Shown here piece after piece: positions 24,833 to 34,054 of a stretch of DNA of 34,805 bases. The stretch's first letter is position 1; every line of letters begins with the position of its first letter. The notes beneath the pieces were generated by a model that saw only the letters and a list, made by a program, of their open reading frames with translations, was not told where the DNA came from and made no database searches. Source of the DNA: CAMDBL01 sp964498125 (GTDB lineage: Bacteria; Pseudomonadota; Alphaproteobacteria; Rhizobiales; Hyphomicrobiaceae). The stretch lies in contig CAZCGE010000131.1 of assembly GCA_964498125.1 (NCBI GenBank), positions 1-34,805 on the forward strand, written 5' to 3'. A program made the translations under genes and the position numbers.

Positions 24833-26711
24833 GGGCTGCCGATGCCGCCGGCAGGCGGATCGTAAAACGGACGCCCAGCCTCTGGCCGCCCTTCGCCACG
24901 CCCGGCGCGTAGCGGTTCTCGGCGAAGATCTCGCCACGGTGGGCACGAACGATCTCGTTGGAGATCGACAGCCCGAGACCTGAATTGCTGCCGCGGCTGG
25001 TATTGGCGGTCGGCCGGTAGGTGTAGAAACGCTCAAACACCTCATTGAGCTTGTCCTCGTCGATGCCTGGGCCGCTGTCCTCGACCACAACTTCGACCCA
25101 ATTCTCGGCGTGGCGCGCATCGATGCGGACCTGGCTGCCCTTGGGCGCAAACGAGATCGCATTGTCGACGATGTTGATGAACACCTGCGCCAATTGGCCA
25201 TCATTGCCGAGGACGATGTAGGCGTCGTTGACCGGCGCTGCCTTGCTGACATTCAAGGAGAGCATGCAGCCTGTCGTTTCGGCCTTGTCGCTGAGTGTGG
25301 CTTCGACGCTGACCAGGATGTCGGAGATCTCCACACGGTCCATCTGCTGGCGCGCCAATTCGGCATCCAGGCGAGACGCGCTGGCGACATCGTTGATCAG
25401 GCGATTGAGACGCTTCAATTCGCCCTGGATCTGCTCGACCAGCTCGGCACGCTGCGCATCCGTTTTGGCCAAGGACAGCGCTTCAGCCGTGCTGCGGGCC
25501 GCAGTCAGCGGATTCTTCAGTTCGTGGGTGACGTCGGCGGCGAACTTGTCGCTGGCTTCGATGCGCCGGTAGAGGGAGGCCGTCATCGTCCCGAACGCCT
25601 TGGCCATCTGCCCGACCTCGTCGGTGCGGTTGGTGTAGTCCGGCAGTTCCTGGCGCGCCGAGATGGAGCGGCTGACGTTCTCCGCGGCTTCCGAAAGTCG
25701 CCGCATGGGTGTGGCGACGGTGTGGGCGAGCAGCAGCGAGGCCGCAAGGGAGGCAACCAGCGCCAGCGCCGCCAGGGTCCAGATGACTTGCCGCTCTTCC
25801 GACAGGATGTCGTCGATCTCGCCGGGCCGCGAGGACATGAGCAGCACGCCCTGCACCACGCGCGCGCGCTGGATTGGGGTTGCCACCGAGACGATCTGCT
25901 CGCCTCTCTGATTGAGCAGCAGCATGGCTGTCGTGCCGCCGCCGCTGATCGCCATCCGCACCTCCGGGTACAGTGTGCCGTTGGCGTTGCCGATCTCCTT
26001 GTAGACCGGCAGCTCCTTGTCGATCAGCCAGTAGCGCAGCCTGGTCCAGAAATCCTTGGTCCGGACCTTTCCCTGGCTGGCATCGGGCTCGGCGGGCACG
26101 AACTTGGCGGTAGGGCCGCGCTGCAGTTGCATCATTGCCGAATCGGCGACCAGCGTACCGTCCCGCGTGTAGATGCGGGCGCGGGTCGTCGTCGGCTGCA
26201 CCAGCCGCCGCAAAATCGGATTGACGCGCTCGGGCTTGATCGAAAGCTCGAGGGCTGCGAAGGCATCATCGCGGAACGGCTTCAGTGAGCCCTCGATCTC
26301 CGGCAGCTGGTCGGGATCCACGACCAGATTGTCGGAGTCGACCGATGCAGATGCGGCAATGGCCGCCGCAATGATCTCGCTCTGTGCCTTCAGGCTTTCG
26401 CGTTTGGCATCGATGAGCCAGGCCTGATGCTCGCTGAGATAGAGAATGCCGCCGAACAGAATGCTGAAGCCGAGCAGGTTGGCAATGATGATGCGCCGCC
26501 GCAGGCTGCCCAACAGCAGCCGCACCAGTGGCTGACGACCGATCCAAATGGAAACAGGCTCGAGCGCGGCAACCAGTATTGCCAGTCCCGCGGCCAGCCG
26601 TGCCGCGGCCAGCCGTGCCGCCGCCAGCCTTGCCGTCGCCAGTCGCAGCAAGGCCTTGCCGCCGATAGCCGCCGTATGCAATGGCGTGCGCTGCTCGGAA
26701 TCGAGCGCCAT
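24801..26711 (-). CDS. chvG: Sensor histidine kinase ChvG/ExoS
   Basis: ChvG is the inner-membrane kinase of the ChvG-ChvI system, which responds to acidity and envelope signals and is blocked by ExoR in rhizobia. The 636-residue protein has an N-terminal membrane segment (LLGFSILFGGILYL near residue 90), a long periplasmic sensor, a second membrane helix (VIWTLAALALVASLAASLLLAHTV), a HAMP region, the H-box FAADVTHELKNPLTAARSTAEAL with His396, and ATPase motifs FINIVDNAISFAPKG, VEDSGPGID and NSGLGLSISNEIV. The ATG at 26711 lies 40 bases after the chvI stop; GAGGAG is about 13 bases upstream of it. The N-terminus carries a 15-base tandem repeat. exoR is not in the window. Confidence 0.95.
   Translation of the reverse strand: MALDSEQRTPLHTAAIGGKALLRLATARLAAARLAAARLAAGLAILVAALEPVSIWIGRQPLVRLLLGSLRRRIIIANLLGFSILFGGILYLSEHQAWLIDAKRESLKAQSEIIAAAIAASASVDSDNLVVDPDQLPEIEGSLKPFRDDAFAALELSIKPERVNPILRRLVQPTTTRARIYTRDGTLVADSAMMQLQRGPTAKFVPAEPDASQGKVRTKDFWTRLRYWLIDKELPVYKEIGNANGTLYPEVRMAISGGGTTAMLLLNQRGEQIVSVATPIQRARVVQGVLLMSSRPGEIDDILSEERQVIWTLAALALVASLAASLLLAHTVATPMRRLSEAAENVSRSISARQELPDYTNRTDEVGQMAKAFGTMTASLYRRIEASDKFAADVTHELKNPLTAARSTAEALSLAKTDAQRAELVEQIQGELKRLNRLINDVASASRLDAELARQQMDRVEISDILVSVEATLSDKAETTGCMLSLNVSKAAPVNDAYIVLGNDGQLAQVFINIVDNAISFAPKGSQVRIDARHAENWVEVVVEDSGPGIDEDKLNEVFERFYTYRPTANTSRGSNSGLGLSISNEIVRAHRGEIFAENRYAPGVAKGGQRLGVRFTIRLPAASAARGGNLVGRRP
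26591..26650. repeat. 15-base tandem repeat in chvG
   Basis: Four consecutive 15-base units lie at 26591-26650; the first two are identical (CGGCCAGCCGTGCCG) and the next two diverge progressively. On the coding strand they give (T/A)ARLA-A repeats, RLATARLAAARLAAARLAAG, in the cytoplasmic N-terminal tail before the first membrane helix. Unit length keeps the frame, so copy number could vary without breaking the gene. Confidence 0.85.
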
Positions 26712-26751
26712 ACCGGAAACTGGCTCCTCACTGAAAATCCAGCGGCTGCGC

Positions 26752-27459
26752 TCAAGTTTCCTTGAAGCGGTAGCCAACGCCGTAGAGCGTCTCGATCACG
26801 TCAAAGTCGTCATCGACCTGCTTGAATTTCTTGCGCAGCCGCTTGATGTGGCTGTCGATCGTGCGATCATCGACATAGACTTGGTCATCATAGGCCGCGT
26901 CCATCAGCGCGTCGCGAGTCTTGACGACGCCGGGCCGGGTGGCGAGCGCCTGCAGGATCAGGAACTCGGTCACTGTCAGGGTCACTGGCTTATTGTCCCA
27001 GTGGCAGGTGTGTCGCTCGGGATCGAGCTTCAGCTTGCCGCGCTCCAGGACGCGCGCGGCCTCCGCGGCGGCAGAATTGGCGTCCTTGGGCTGGAAGCGG
27101 CGGATCACGGCCTTGACGCGTTCGACGACCAGGCGCTGGGAAAACGGCTTGGCGATGTAGTCGTCGGCGCCCATCTTGAGGCCGAACAGTTCGTCGATCT
27201 CTTCATCCTTGGAGGTGAGGAAAATGACCGGCATGTCCGAGATCTGCCGGACACGCCGCAGCAGCTCCATGCCGTCCATCTGCGGCATCTTGATATCGAA
27301 CAGGCCGAGATCGGCCGGCTCTTCGGTCAAGGCTTCCAACGCCGATTTGCCGTCATTGTAGGTGCGAACCTTGAAGCCTTCGGCCTCCAGCGCCATCCTG
27401 AGGGAGGTCAGGATGTTGCGTTCGTCATCAACCAGAACGACTGTACTTTTTTCTTTCAT
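26752..27459 (-). CDS. chvI: Response regulator ChvI
   Basis: This OmpR-family regulator of 235 residues is the partner of ChvG. The receiver domain has the acidic pair DD (11-12), phosphorylated Asp55 in LFDIKMPQMDG, LTSKDEE and Lys104 in YIAKPFSQRL. The C-terminal winged helix has LTVTEFLILQALATRPGVVKTRDALMDAAYDDQVYVDDRTIDSHIKRLRKKF and YGVGYRFKE. In rhizobia ChvI controls exopolysaccharide, motility, acid-response genes and, in Agrobacterium, virulence-associated functions; pckA has also been linked to it. The ATG at 27459 follows a GGGG-containing weak binding site. A divergent promoter region of 145 bases separates it from the HugZ-like gene. Confidence 0.96.
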   Translation of the reverse strand: MKEKSTVVLVDDERNILTSLRMALEAEGFKVRTYNDGKSALEALTEEPADLGLFDIKMPQMDGMELLRRVRQISDMPVIFLTSKDEEIDELFGLKMGADDYIAKPFSQRLVVERVKAVIRRFQPKDANSAAAEAARVLERGKLKLDPERHTCHWDNKPVTLTVTEFLILQALATRPGVVKTRDALMDAAYDDQVYVDDRTIDSHIKRLRKKFKQVDDDFDVIETLYGVGYRFKET

Positions 27460-27604
27460 GACCCCAATTCCAGCATGACGGCAGACATGACACACACGCT
27501 GCGGATTACGGCCCCATGATGTGCGAAGTATGGCGACGCCGTTCTAATGGGGCGATATTGAACCCGACCTGAATAGGCCACGGAATTGAGTGGAGCAAGC
27601 ACCG

Positions 27605-28387
27605 ATGGCAGGAAACTCCTTAATTTCAGGGGCATCCACAGCGCAAAGTTTGCACGATTCCGCCGCCGACATCCGTCGTTTGGTGCGTTGCAGCCTGACA
27701 GCTGCATTGGCAACTCTCGATCAGGCTTCAGGCTATCCCTATGCATCTCTCGTCGTCGTGGCCACCACGGCAGCGGGCGCACCGGTGTTGTTGCTGTCGC
27801 GGCTGGCCAAGCATACCCGCAACTTGGTGGGCGACAAACGCGCGAGCCTGCTGTTCGACGGCACATCGCGGTCCGCCGACCCACTGAGCGGCAGCCGGGT
27901 GACGCTGGTCGGGCGACTTGCGCCCTGCGATAGCGCCGCTGTGCGCGATCGATTTCTGGCGCGGCATCCAACTGCCGAGAATTACGTCGATTTCACCGAT
28001 TTCGGCTTCTATTCACTGTCGATCGAGAGCGCGCATTTCATTGGCGGATTCGGGCGTATCGTCGAGGTGCCGGCAAGTGACGTCCTGGTCGACACCGCCC
28101 AAGCTGCCGCCTTGCTCGCCGCCGAGCAGGATATCGTTGTCCACATGAACCAGCATCATGCCGATGCCGTGTCGCTGTGCGCCACACGCCTGCTCGGTCA
28201 AACCGAGGGCCCATGGCGCATGGTTGGCATGGATCCGGAGGGGGCCGACCTGCAGGCCGGTGGCCGATTGACGCGCCTGGTTTTCGCGACACGGGTCTTG
28301 ACCCCTGAAGATGCACGCCGCGAGTTGGCGCATCTCGCAGGTGCAGCACGAGGCCCTTCACCCGCGCTGCCAGAGGCGCTAAATTAG
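27605..28387 (+). CDS. HugZ-like heme/flavin-binding protein (PNPOx fold + DUF2470)
   Basis: This 260-residue protein has an N-terminal pyridoxamine-5'-phosphate-oxidase split-barrel (SLTAALATLDQASGYPYASLVVVATTAAGAPVLLLSRLAKHTRNLVGDKRASLLFDG, about 30-90; GFYSLSIESAHFIGGFGR, about 137-154). The C-terminal DUF2470 part includes VVHMNQHHADAVSLCA. Proteins of this plan include HugZ/HutZ heme-degrading enzymes and similar flavin or heme binders, but heme use here is only inferred. The ATG at 27605 has GGAG about 12 bases upstream; a GTG at 27590 is the alternative. It is usual between chvI and pckA in Hyphomicrobiales, here divergent from chvI. Confidence 0.85.
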   Translation: MAGNSLISGASTAQSLHDSAADIRRLVRCSLTAALATLDQASGYPYASLVVVATTAAGAPVLLLSRLAKHTRNLVGDKRASLLFDGTSRSADPLSGSRVTLVGRLAPCDSAAVRDRFLARHPTAENYVDFTDFGFYSLSIESAHFIGGFGRIVEVPASDVLVDTAQAAALLAAEQDIVVHMNQHHADAVSLCATRLLGQTEGPWRMVGMDPEGADLQAGGRLTRLVFATRVLTPEDARRELAHLAGAARGPSPALPEALN

Positions 28388-28616
28388 GAGCCGCCATGCG
28401 ACTATAGGCCTGCTTGAGGATGCGAGGAGCGTTCTTTAGTCATCGACCCTTCCTCTGCCACCTTTTCTCGCACACTATCTCCTGGGCGAGTCTCGTAAGC
28501 CATCTCGGTATTGGCGCGACCGACCAACCGCCGCAAGGCAAAGTGAACTGCAACGCCAACGGCGAAACGGACTGCAGCCAGAAACCAGAAGCCAGCGGGA
28601 ACGTCACGGAACGCCC

Positions 28617-30200
28617 ATGAACAACCAATCCTTTCCACTCGATGCGGCAGCCAAGCTCCACCACAATCTGGCGCCGGCCGAGCTGGTCGAGCACGCCGTG
28701 CGGCGCGGCGAAGGCCGGCTGGCGGCTTCGGGTGCGTTTGCGGCCGTGACCGGCATGCACACCGGCCGCTCCCCGCAGGACAAGTTCACGGTCAGGGACG
28801 CAACCTCCGAGAACATCATCTGGTGGGACAACAACAAGGCGATGTCGCCGGCGAGCTTCGAAGTCCTGTTCAAGGATTTCCTCGCGCATGCCAAGGGCCG
28901 GGAGCTGTACGTCCAGGACCTGTTTGCCGGCGCCGACCCGAAGTATCGCTACAAATCGCGCATCATCACCGAGTACGCGTGGCACTCGCTGTTCATCAAT
29001 CACATGCTGATCCGCCCGACCGCGGAGCAGAGTCAGGATTTCGTGCCCGAGTTCACGGTCGTCAATTTGCCGAGCTTCAAGGCCGACCCCGCCCGTCATG
29101 GCGCGCGCTCGGAGACCATCATCGGTGTCGACTTCGCCCGGCGCCTTGTCCTGATCGGCGGCTCCGAGTACGCGGGCGAGACCAAGAAGTCGGTCTTCAC
29201 GTTCCTCAACTACATCATGCTGGAGCGTGGCGTGCTGCCGATGCATGGGTCGGCCAACGTCGGTCCCAAAGGTGATACCGCGATCTTCTTTGGTCTTTCT
29301 GGTACGGGTAAGACGACGCTGTCGGCGGACCCCAAGCGCACGCTGCTCGGCGACGACGAACACGGCTGGTCGGAAAACGGCGTCTTCAACTTCGAGGGTG
29401 GCTGCTACGCCAAGACCATCCGGCTTTCGGCCGAGGCGGAACCCCAGATCTGGGCGGCCACCAACCGTTTCGCCACCGTGCTGGAGAATGTCATCCTCGA
29501 TGACCAGCGCCGGCCCGACTACAATGATGGCAAGCTGACCGAGAACACGCGCTCGGCCTATCCGCTGGACTATATCGCCAACGCCAGCGCGACCGGCATC
29601 GCAGGACAGCCCAAGAACGTTATCATGCTGACCGCCGACGCATTCGGCGTGATGCCGCCGATCGCCAAGCTGACCCCGTCACAGGCGATGTATCACTTCC
29701 TGTCCGGCTACACGGCGAAGGTGGCGGGTACCGAGAAGGGCCTGGGCAAGGAGCCGCAGGCGACCTTCTCCACCTGCTTTGGTTCACCGTTCCTGCCGCG
29801 TCATCCCAGCGAGTACGGCAACCTGTTGCGCCAGCTCATTGCCAAGCACAACGTCGATTGCTGGCTTGTCAATACCGGCTGGACCGGCGGCAAGTACGGC
29901 GTCGGCAGCCGCATGCCGATCAAGGCGACGCGCGCGCTGCTGGATGCGGCGTTGTCGGGAGAGCTGAAATCGCAGCCCATGCGTCTTGATCCGATCTTCG
30001 GCTTCCAGGTGCCGTTGGCGCTACCGGGCGTCGACGCGAAGATTCTCAACCCGCGCGACACTTGGAGTAACACGGCCGAGTTCGACCAGACGGCGCGGGC
30101 GCTGGCGGAAATGTTCAACAAGAACTTCACCAGGTTCGAAAGCCACGTCGATGCCGATGTCAAGGACGCGGCACCGGGGTTGCTGCGAGCCGCCGAATAG
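28617..30200 (+). CDS. pckA: Phosphoenolpyruvate carboxykinase (ATP)
   Basis: PckA turns oxaloacetate and ATP into phosphoenolpyruvate, the entry step of gluconeogenesis from C4 acids. The 527-residue protein has TGRSPQDKF, the substrate segment LPMHGSANVG, the P-loop GLSGTGKTTLSADPKR, metal site LLGDDEHGWSENGVFNFEGGCYAKTI and the adenine-binding NTGWTGGKYGVGSRMPIKATR. Length and motifs are complete. The ATG at 28617 has only a weak upstream GGAACG. The 229-base gap upstream must hold its promoter; no operator is recognised in it. The neighbouring chvI and PTS genes fit reports that this gene is under ChvI and carbon-source control in rhizobia. It is convergent with the amidohydrolase gene, 17 bases apart. 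Confidence 0.97.
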   Translation: MNNQSFPLDAAAKLHHNLAPAELVEHAVRRGEGRLAASGAFAAVTGMHTGRSPQDKFTVRDATSENIIWWDNNKAMSPASFEVLFKDFLAHAKGRELYVQDLFAGADPKYRYKSRIITEYAWHSLFINHMLIRPTAEQSQDFVPEFTVVNLPSFKADPARHGARSETIIGVDFARRLVLIGGSEYAGETKKSVFTFLNYIMLERGVLPMHGSANVGPKGDTAIFFGLSGTGKTTLSADPKRTLLGDDEHGWSENGVFNFEGGCYAKTIRLSAEAEPQIWAATNRFATVLENVILDDQRRPDYNDGKLTENTRSAYPLDYIANASATGIAGQPKNVIMLTADAFGVMPPIAKLTPSQAMYHFLSGYTAKVAGTEKGLGKEPQATFSTCFGSPFLPRHPSEYGNLLRQLIAKHNVDCWLVNTGWTGGKYGVGSRMPIKATRALLDAALSGELKSQPMRLDPIFGFQVPLALPGVDAKILNPRDTWSNTAEFDQTARALAEMFNKNFTRFESHVDADVKDAAPGLLRAAE

Positions 30201-30217
30201 GGCGCGCAGCCGGCGCG

Positions 30218-31201
30218 CTACAGACGCAGCAGCTTCGCCGCATTGCCGTGGAGAATGCGCGCGACGTCGGCCGCCGGCAGCTTCAGTTCTTCCACCAGCG
30301 CATTGGGGTATTCGACGTCCATCGTCGCATAGTTGTCGGTGCCAATGACCACGCGATCGACGCCCACCAGATCGATCATGAAGCGCAGGGTCTCGGGATA
30401 ATACGCCAGCGTGTCGTAGTGAAAGCGGCGGATGTAATCGCGCATCGGCCGCGCCAGCTTCGAGGCAGCAGCAACGGCACCCTTCTTCATGGCGTGCTCA
30501 AGGCGCCCGGCGACATACGGGAAGCAGCCCCCGGAGTGCGGCAGCACGATATCGAGCTTTGGGAACTTGTCGAGCAGGCCGCTGACGATGAACTTGGTGG
30601 CCGTTGTCGCGGTCTCGAACGGGAAGCCCAGCGTGTTGTAGATGAAGTTGGTGCCGGCAAGCCGGTCTGGGCCGCCGTAATGATTGGCGCGACCGTCGAG
30701 GGGGTGGAACAGCAGCGGATAACCCAGCTCCTCGCAGCGCTCGAGCAGCGGCAGATACGCCGGCTCGAAGATGTAGTCGATGCCCTCGATCGAGTTCGGC
30801 AGGTGGACCACACGCATGCCGGGCGAGCCAGCGACCCGCTCCAGCTCGGCAATCGCTGCCTTCGGATCGCGGATCGGCAGCGCGGCGCCGGCGACGAACC
30901 TGTCCGGGTAGGCCTTGTGCGCGGCGATGGCGGCATCGTTGACGATGTGGGCGAATTGCGGGGCGTTCTCCACCGGACACCACTGCCACGGCATGCCGCC
31001 CGAGAGCGTCAGGACGTGCATCTTCACATTGCGCGAATCCATCCATTTGACGCGCGCGGCAAGGTCGGTCATCAGCGGTGGAACCGTGCCACCGCCGGAA
31101 ATCGAGCCACCGAGCTTGTTGGCATAGTCGATGTAGCCTTGCGGCGCCCAATGTGCGTGAGCGTCGATGGATCCGCCACTGCTGGCATTGCTGGCGCTCA
31201 T
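30218..31201 (-). CDS. Amidohydrolase family protein (ACMSD-like)
   Basis: This 327-residue metal-dependent TIM-barrel enzyme has DAHAHW (H-x-H near residue 14), a third His in PLLFHPLDG, a fourth in DIVLPHSGGCFPYVAGR and the catalytic Asp in DRVVIGTDNYATM. The order resembles the 2-amino-3-carboxymuconate-6-semialdehyde decarboxylase (ACMSD) branch, which decarboxylates or hydrolyses small aromatic-derived acids. No aromatic-degradation operon surrounds it, so the substrate is unknown. The ATG at 31201 has AGGGGGAC upstream. It looks monocistronic. Confidence 0.85.
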   Translation of the reverse strand: MSASNASSGGSIDAHAHWAPQGYIDYANKLGGSISGGGTVPPLMTDLAARVKWMDSRNVKMHVLTLSGGMPWQWCPVENAPQFAHIVNDAAIAAHKAYPDRFVAGAALPIRDPKAAIAELERVAGSPGMRVVHLPNSIEGIDYIFEPAYLPLLERCEELGYPLLFHPLDGRANHYGGPDRLAGTNFIYNTLGFPFETATTATKFIVSGLLDKFPKLDIVLPHSGGCFPYVAGRLEHAMKKGAVAAASKLARPMRDYIRRFHYDTLAYYPETLRFMIDLVGVDRVVIGTDNYATMDVEYPNALVEELKLPAADVARILHGNAAKLLRL

Positions 31202-31329
31202 GACGTGTCCCCCTGGATGGAGTTGTTGGGCGTGCTGGCGTGCCGCTCAGTCCAACTTAACCCTATTGGCAATGGCAGCACAAAGGCAAAGTCCGCACGC
31301 GCAGTGTCGCGCGTTGAGCAGAACACGAT

Positions 31330-33336
31330 TCAATCCAGCGAGAAATTCTCCATCGTGCGTGTCAGAGCAGGATGATAATAGGGATCGTTGGCTATCAAAT
31401 CACCCCAGCGTTCGACGAAACGTCGGCACTCCTGGTCATAAGCCGCGCGGCGCTGGGGAGTGGTGTCCTTGATGCGCGACGCCGATTCCTTGTGGAACAG
31501 TTCGGCGTAGGGCGTGAACAGAGTCTCAAAGCCCGCCGCCCGCAGCCGCAGGCAAAGATCGACATCGTTGTAGGCAACGGGGAAAGCGTCCGCGTCGAAG
31601 CCGCCAACGGCCAGGAATTTGCCGCGTTCGACCAGCAGACAGGCGGCCGTGACAGCGGCAAAATACTGCTGAGCCTGCAGCCGGCCGAGGTAACCCCCAT
31701 CGGAAGTTTCGGCAAACCGGTGCGCATGCCCGGCCAAGCCGCCGATGCCGAGGATGATGCCGGCGTGCTGCACGCGGCCGCTGGCATAGAGCAAGCGCGC
31801 GCCGACAGCGCCAATGCCCGGCCGCAGCGCATGGCCGACCATCTCCTCCAGCCAATCGGTCTTGATGACCTCGATGTCGTTGTTGATGAACCCGAGCACG
31901 TCGCCTTGGGCCTGCGCCGCGGCGCGATTGTTGATGGCGGAGAAATTGAAGGGGCCAGGGCAGGCGATCACGCGAACGCGCGGATCGCGTGTGACAGTCG
32001 CGAAATAGTCGAGCGTCGCGGGCTGTGTGCTGGCGTTGTCCGCAATGAGAATTTCGAGATTGGGATAGGCCGTTCGCTGGCGCAGGCCGGCAATACAGGC
32101 CTCGAGCAGGTCGAGGCGGTCTCGCGTCGGCACGATCAGGCTGACGCGGGGCTTTGGTTCAGGGGTCGGATAGGTAAGGCGCAATGTGCCGTCTGATTGG
32201 GCTGTTGCGGTCGCCCCGGCGGTCTCGGCGCGGGCGAAGGCCTCCACCAGGGCGCGACGGGCTTCACCTGAACCGTCCGTGCCTGTCGCGCGGGACCCTG
32301 ACGCAAGTCGGTGGCTGAGGACATAGGGGAGATGCACGATCGGTCCAGCTCCGCTTTGCGCGGCATGCAGGAGGTAGCAATCAGCTAGCGCTTCGGGCAA
32401 TTGCAGCCTTGCGCTGCCGGCGTTGCGCACGGCGGTTCGTGCAACGGCGAATGCGCCGATATAGTCGCGCGCCAGATAGAGCGCCTCGTTCCACCGCGGC
32501 TTGAATTCCGGCTCGCATCTGCGGCCGTCTGGCGCGATGGCGTCGCTGTCCCAGTAGACCGCCGCGGGTGTCGGTGCAGCGCCTGCCGCCGCTGTGATGC
32601 GCAGCAATGCGTCGGGTGCCAGCACATGGCCATCGGGCAGCAGGACCAGCCAGTCACACGATGTCATGCCGGAGGCCTGCGCCAGCCAGTCCGTGCCTGG
32701 ACCAGCCGTGACAATCTGCTCAGGCTGAATGTGCTGCCGCGCCAGCCCAGCGAGCGTCTGAGTTGCCGTCGGCTGGTCAGGGCGACCCAGGATCAAAACG
32801 CCGATCCGGGGTCGATCGGTGCTGCTTGCCGCGGCGCGCCGCAGCGTATCGATGTCCGCCGCCCACGTCTCTTGCTGCCGTGCGAGCCAATCAGCATAGG
32901 CCATGCGGCGGGGATTGCCGAGAATGCGGAGCAGGATATTGCGCGCGCGCAGCTTCTTGCCGCGCAGGCGCCAATAGGCCGCGGAGGCGGCGCCTTTTCG
33001 GTCGCGTTGCCACGCGCGCCGGATCAGGCCGATGCGGGTCACGCGCACCATTGCGGCGCCGGCGATCGCCAAGGATGCGGCGCTGCACGTGAGCGTGGCG
33101 CCGGCGACCGCCATATCCGAGTGCAAGACCAGTGAGTCATGCGTGCCGGCGAAGCGCGCCAGCACGTAGTCGACTGCACGACCATTGCGCCCTGGTGCCA
33201 GGAGGCTGAGCCGAGCATCGGATTTGAGCGGCCCGGTCATGCCGTCGAGCCGCAGCTCGATCCAGCCCGGCCGCAGCGGCGCGCGTTCCAGTTGCACCGG
33301 TAGCTGGACAACCTGATCGACGTCGCTGCGTGCCAT
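31330..33336 (-). CDS. GT2-family glycosyltransferase, large two-domain form
   Basis: This 668-residue protein has a basic N-terminal part of unknown role (1 to about 160), then a degenerate GT2-like region (about 175-390: IGVLILGRPDQPTATQTLAGL, VYWDSDAIAPDG, EFKPRWNEALYLARDYIGAFAVAR) and a full GT2 domain (about 397-650). The latter has VSLIVPTRDRLDLLEACIAGL, FNFSAINNRAAAQAQGDVLGFINNDIEVI with a D-x-D-type acid pair, and FPVAYNDVDLCLRLRAAGF near the end. Such enzymes add sugars to cell-surface polysaccharides such as O-antigen or exopolysaccharide. No other polysaccharide gene is adjacent, so the product is unknown. The ribosome binding site is poor: AGGAG lies about 15 bases before ATG 33336. 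Confidence 0.88.
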   Translation of the reverse strand: MARSDVDQVVQLPVQLERAPLRPGWIELRLDGMTGPLKSDARLSLLAPGRNGRAVDYVLARFAGTHDSLVLHSDMAVAGATLTCSAASLAIAGAAMVRVTRIGLIRRAWQRDRKGAASAAYWRLRGKKLRARNILLRILGNPRRMAYADWLARQQETWAADIDTLRRAAASSTDRPRIGVLILGRPDQPTATQTLAGLARQHIQPEQIVTAGPGTDWLAQASGMTSCDWLVLLPDGHVLAPDALLRITAAAGAAPTPAAVYWDSDAIAPDGRRCEPEFKPRWNEALYLARDYIGAFAVARTAVRNAGSARLQLPEALADCYLLHAAQSGAGPIVHLPYVLSHRLASGSRATGTDGSGEARRALVEAFARAETAGATATAQSDGTLRLTYPTPEPKPRVSLIVPTRDRLDLLEACIAGLRQRTAYPNLEILIADNASTQPATLDYFATVTRDPRVRVIACPGPFNFSAINNRAAAQAQGDVLGFINNDIEVIKTDWLEEMVGHALRPGIGAVGARLLYASGRVQHAGIILGIGGLAGHAHRFAETSDGGYLGRLQAQQYFAAVTAACLLVERGKFLAVGGFDADAFPVAYNDVDLCLRLRAAGFETLFTPYAELFHKESASRIKDTTPQRRAAYDQECRRFVERWGDLIANDPYYHPALTRTMENFSLD

Positions 33337-33582
33337 GATGGTTGGGCCGGCTCCTGGGCGCCGGTGAATCAGGCTGGCGCGCGCCGGAAACTAGCTGGTG
33401 GTTCAGTCCCGGCAAAGCGGGAATGTACCGCAGGATTGGATCGGCCCGAGCCTCGCCGCTGTGGCACCTACTTTCCGGTTGCCGTGACCGCCGGCCAACA
33501 TGGCTGATCCGTCAGCCAGGTGGTGCCGTGCCTGCCCGTGTGGACGTGCCCGACACCACCCGACCCGCGCTCGCCGATGGGA

Positions 33583-33891
33583 TCAATCGATGTCGTAGTG
33601 GCGCTGACGGTTTGCCTCGGCAGCGAGGATGCCGCCGACGATCAGCGCGCCGAGGCCGATGGCAATGCCGCGGCCGAGGTTCTTGTTCCTGCTGTGGTCG
33701 CGGTGATAGCCACCTTGATAGGCATGGCGCGCGGGCGGCGCGTACCGCATGGCAGGGCCATGGCTGCTGGAGCGCCAGCGATCGTTGCCGCGGCCGTCAT
33801 AAGCCTGGGCTGCCGAATTCAATGTGACGAGGTGCATCGCGGCAATGCCGGCGACAGCGGCGGTCGTGGTGATGATTTTGCTGATGGACAT
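33583..33891 (-). CDS. Small exported protein of unknown function
   Basis: The 102-residue product starts MSISKIITTTAAVAGIAAMHL, a signal peptide with likely cleavage near AAQA (residue 29). The mature part is rich in Gly, His, Arg and Tyr, then has a glycine-rich hydrophobic segment LGRGIAIGLGALIVGGILAA (about 72-91) and a short charged tail. Such small His/Arg-rich envelope proteins with a C-terminal glycine-zipper-like helix are common in Hyphomicrobiales and have no known function. The ATG at 33891 is preferred over an upstream start because of the signal peptide, with GGAG 12 bases upstream. Confidence 0.7.
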   Translation of the reverse strand: MSISKIITTTAAVAGIAAMHLVTLNSAAQAYDGRGNDRWRSSSHGPAMRYAPPARHAYQGGYHRDHSRNKNLGRGIAIGLGALIVGGILAAEANRQRHYDID

Positions 33892-34054
33892 GGCGTCAAG
33901 GCTCCTTGGTCCGTTCGAGAGTTTGATCGGGTTCTCGACCCGCGCCGAGGCCATCCCCGGCGAATTCGAGGTGACACTACCGGGGTTGGGATGAATTCAG
34001 CCCGAACGAGCCGTACAGCTGGCGTTCATCCGGCGTGGCCGGATCTGGAGCCGC

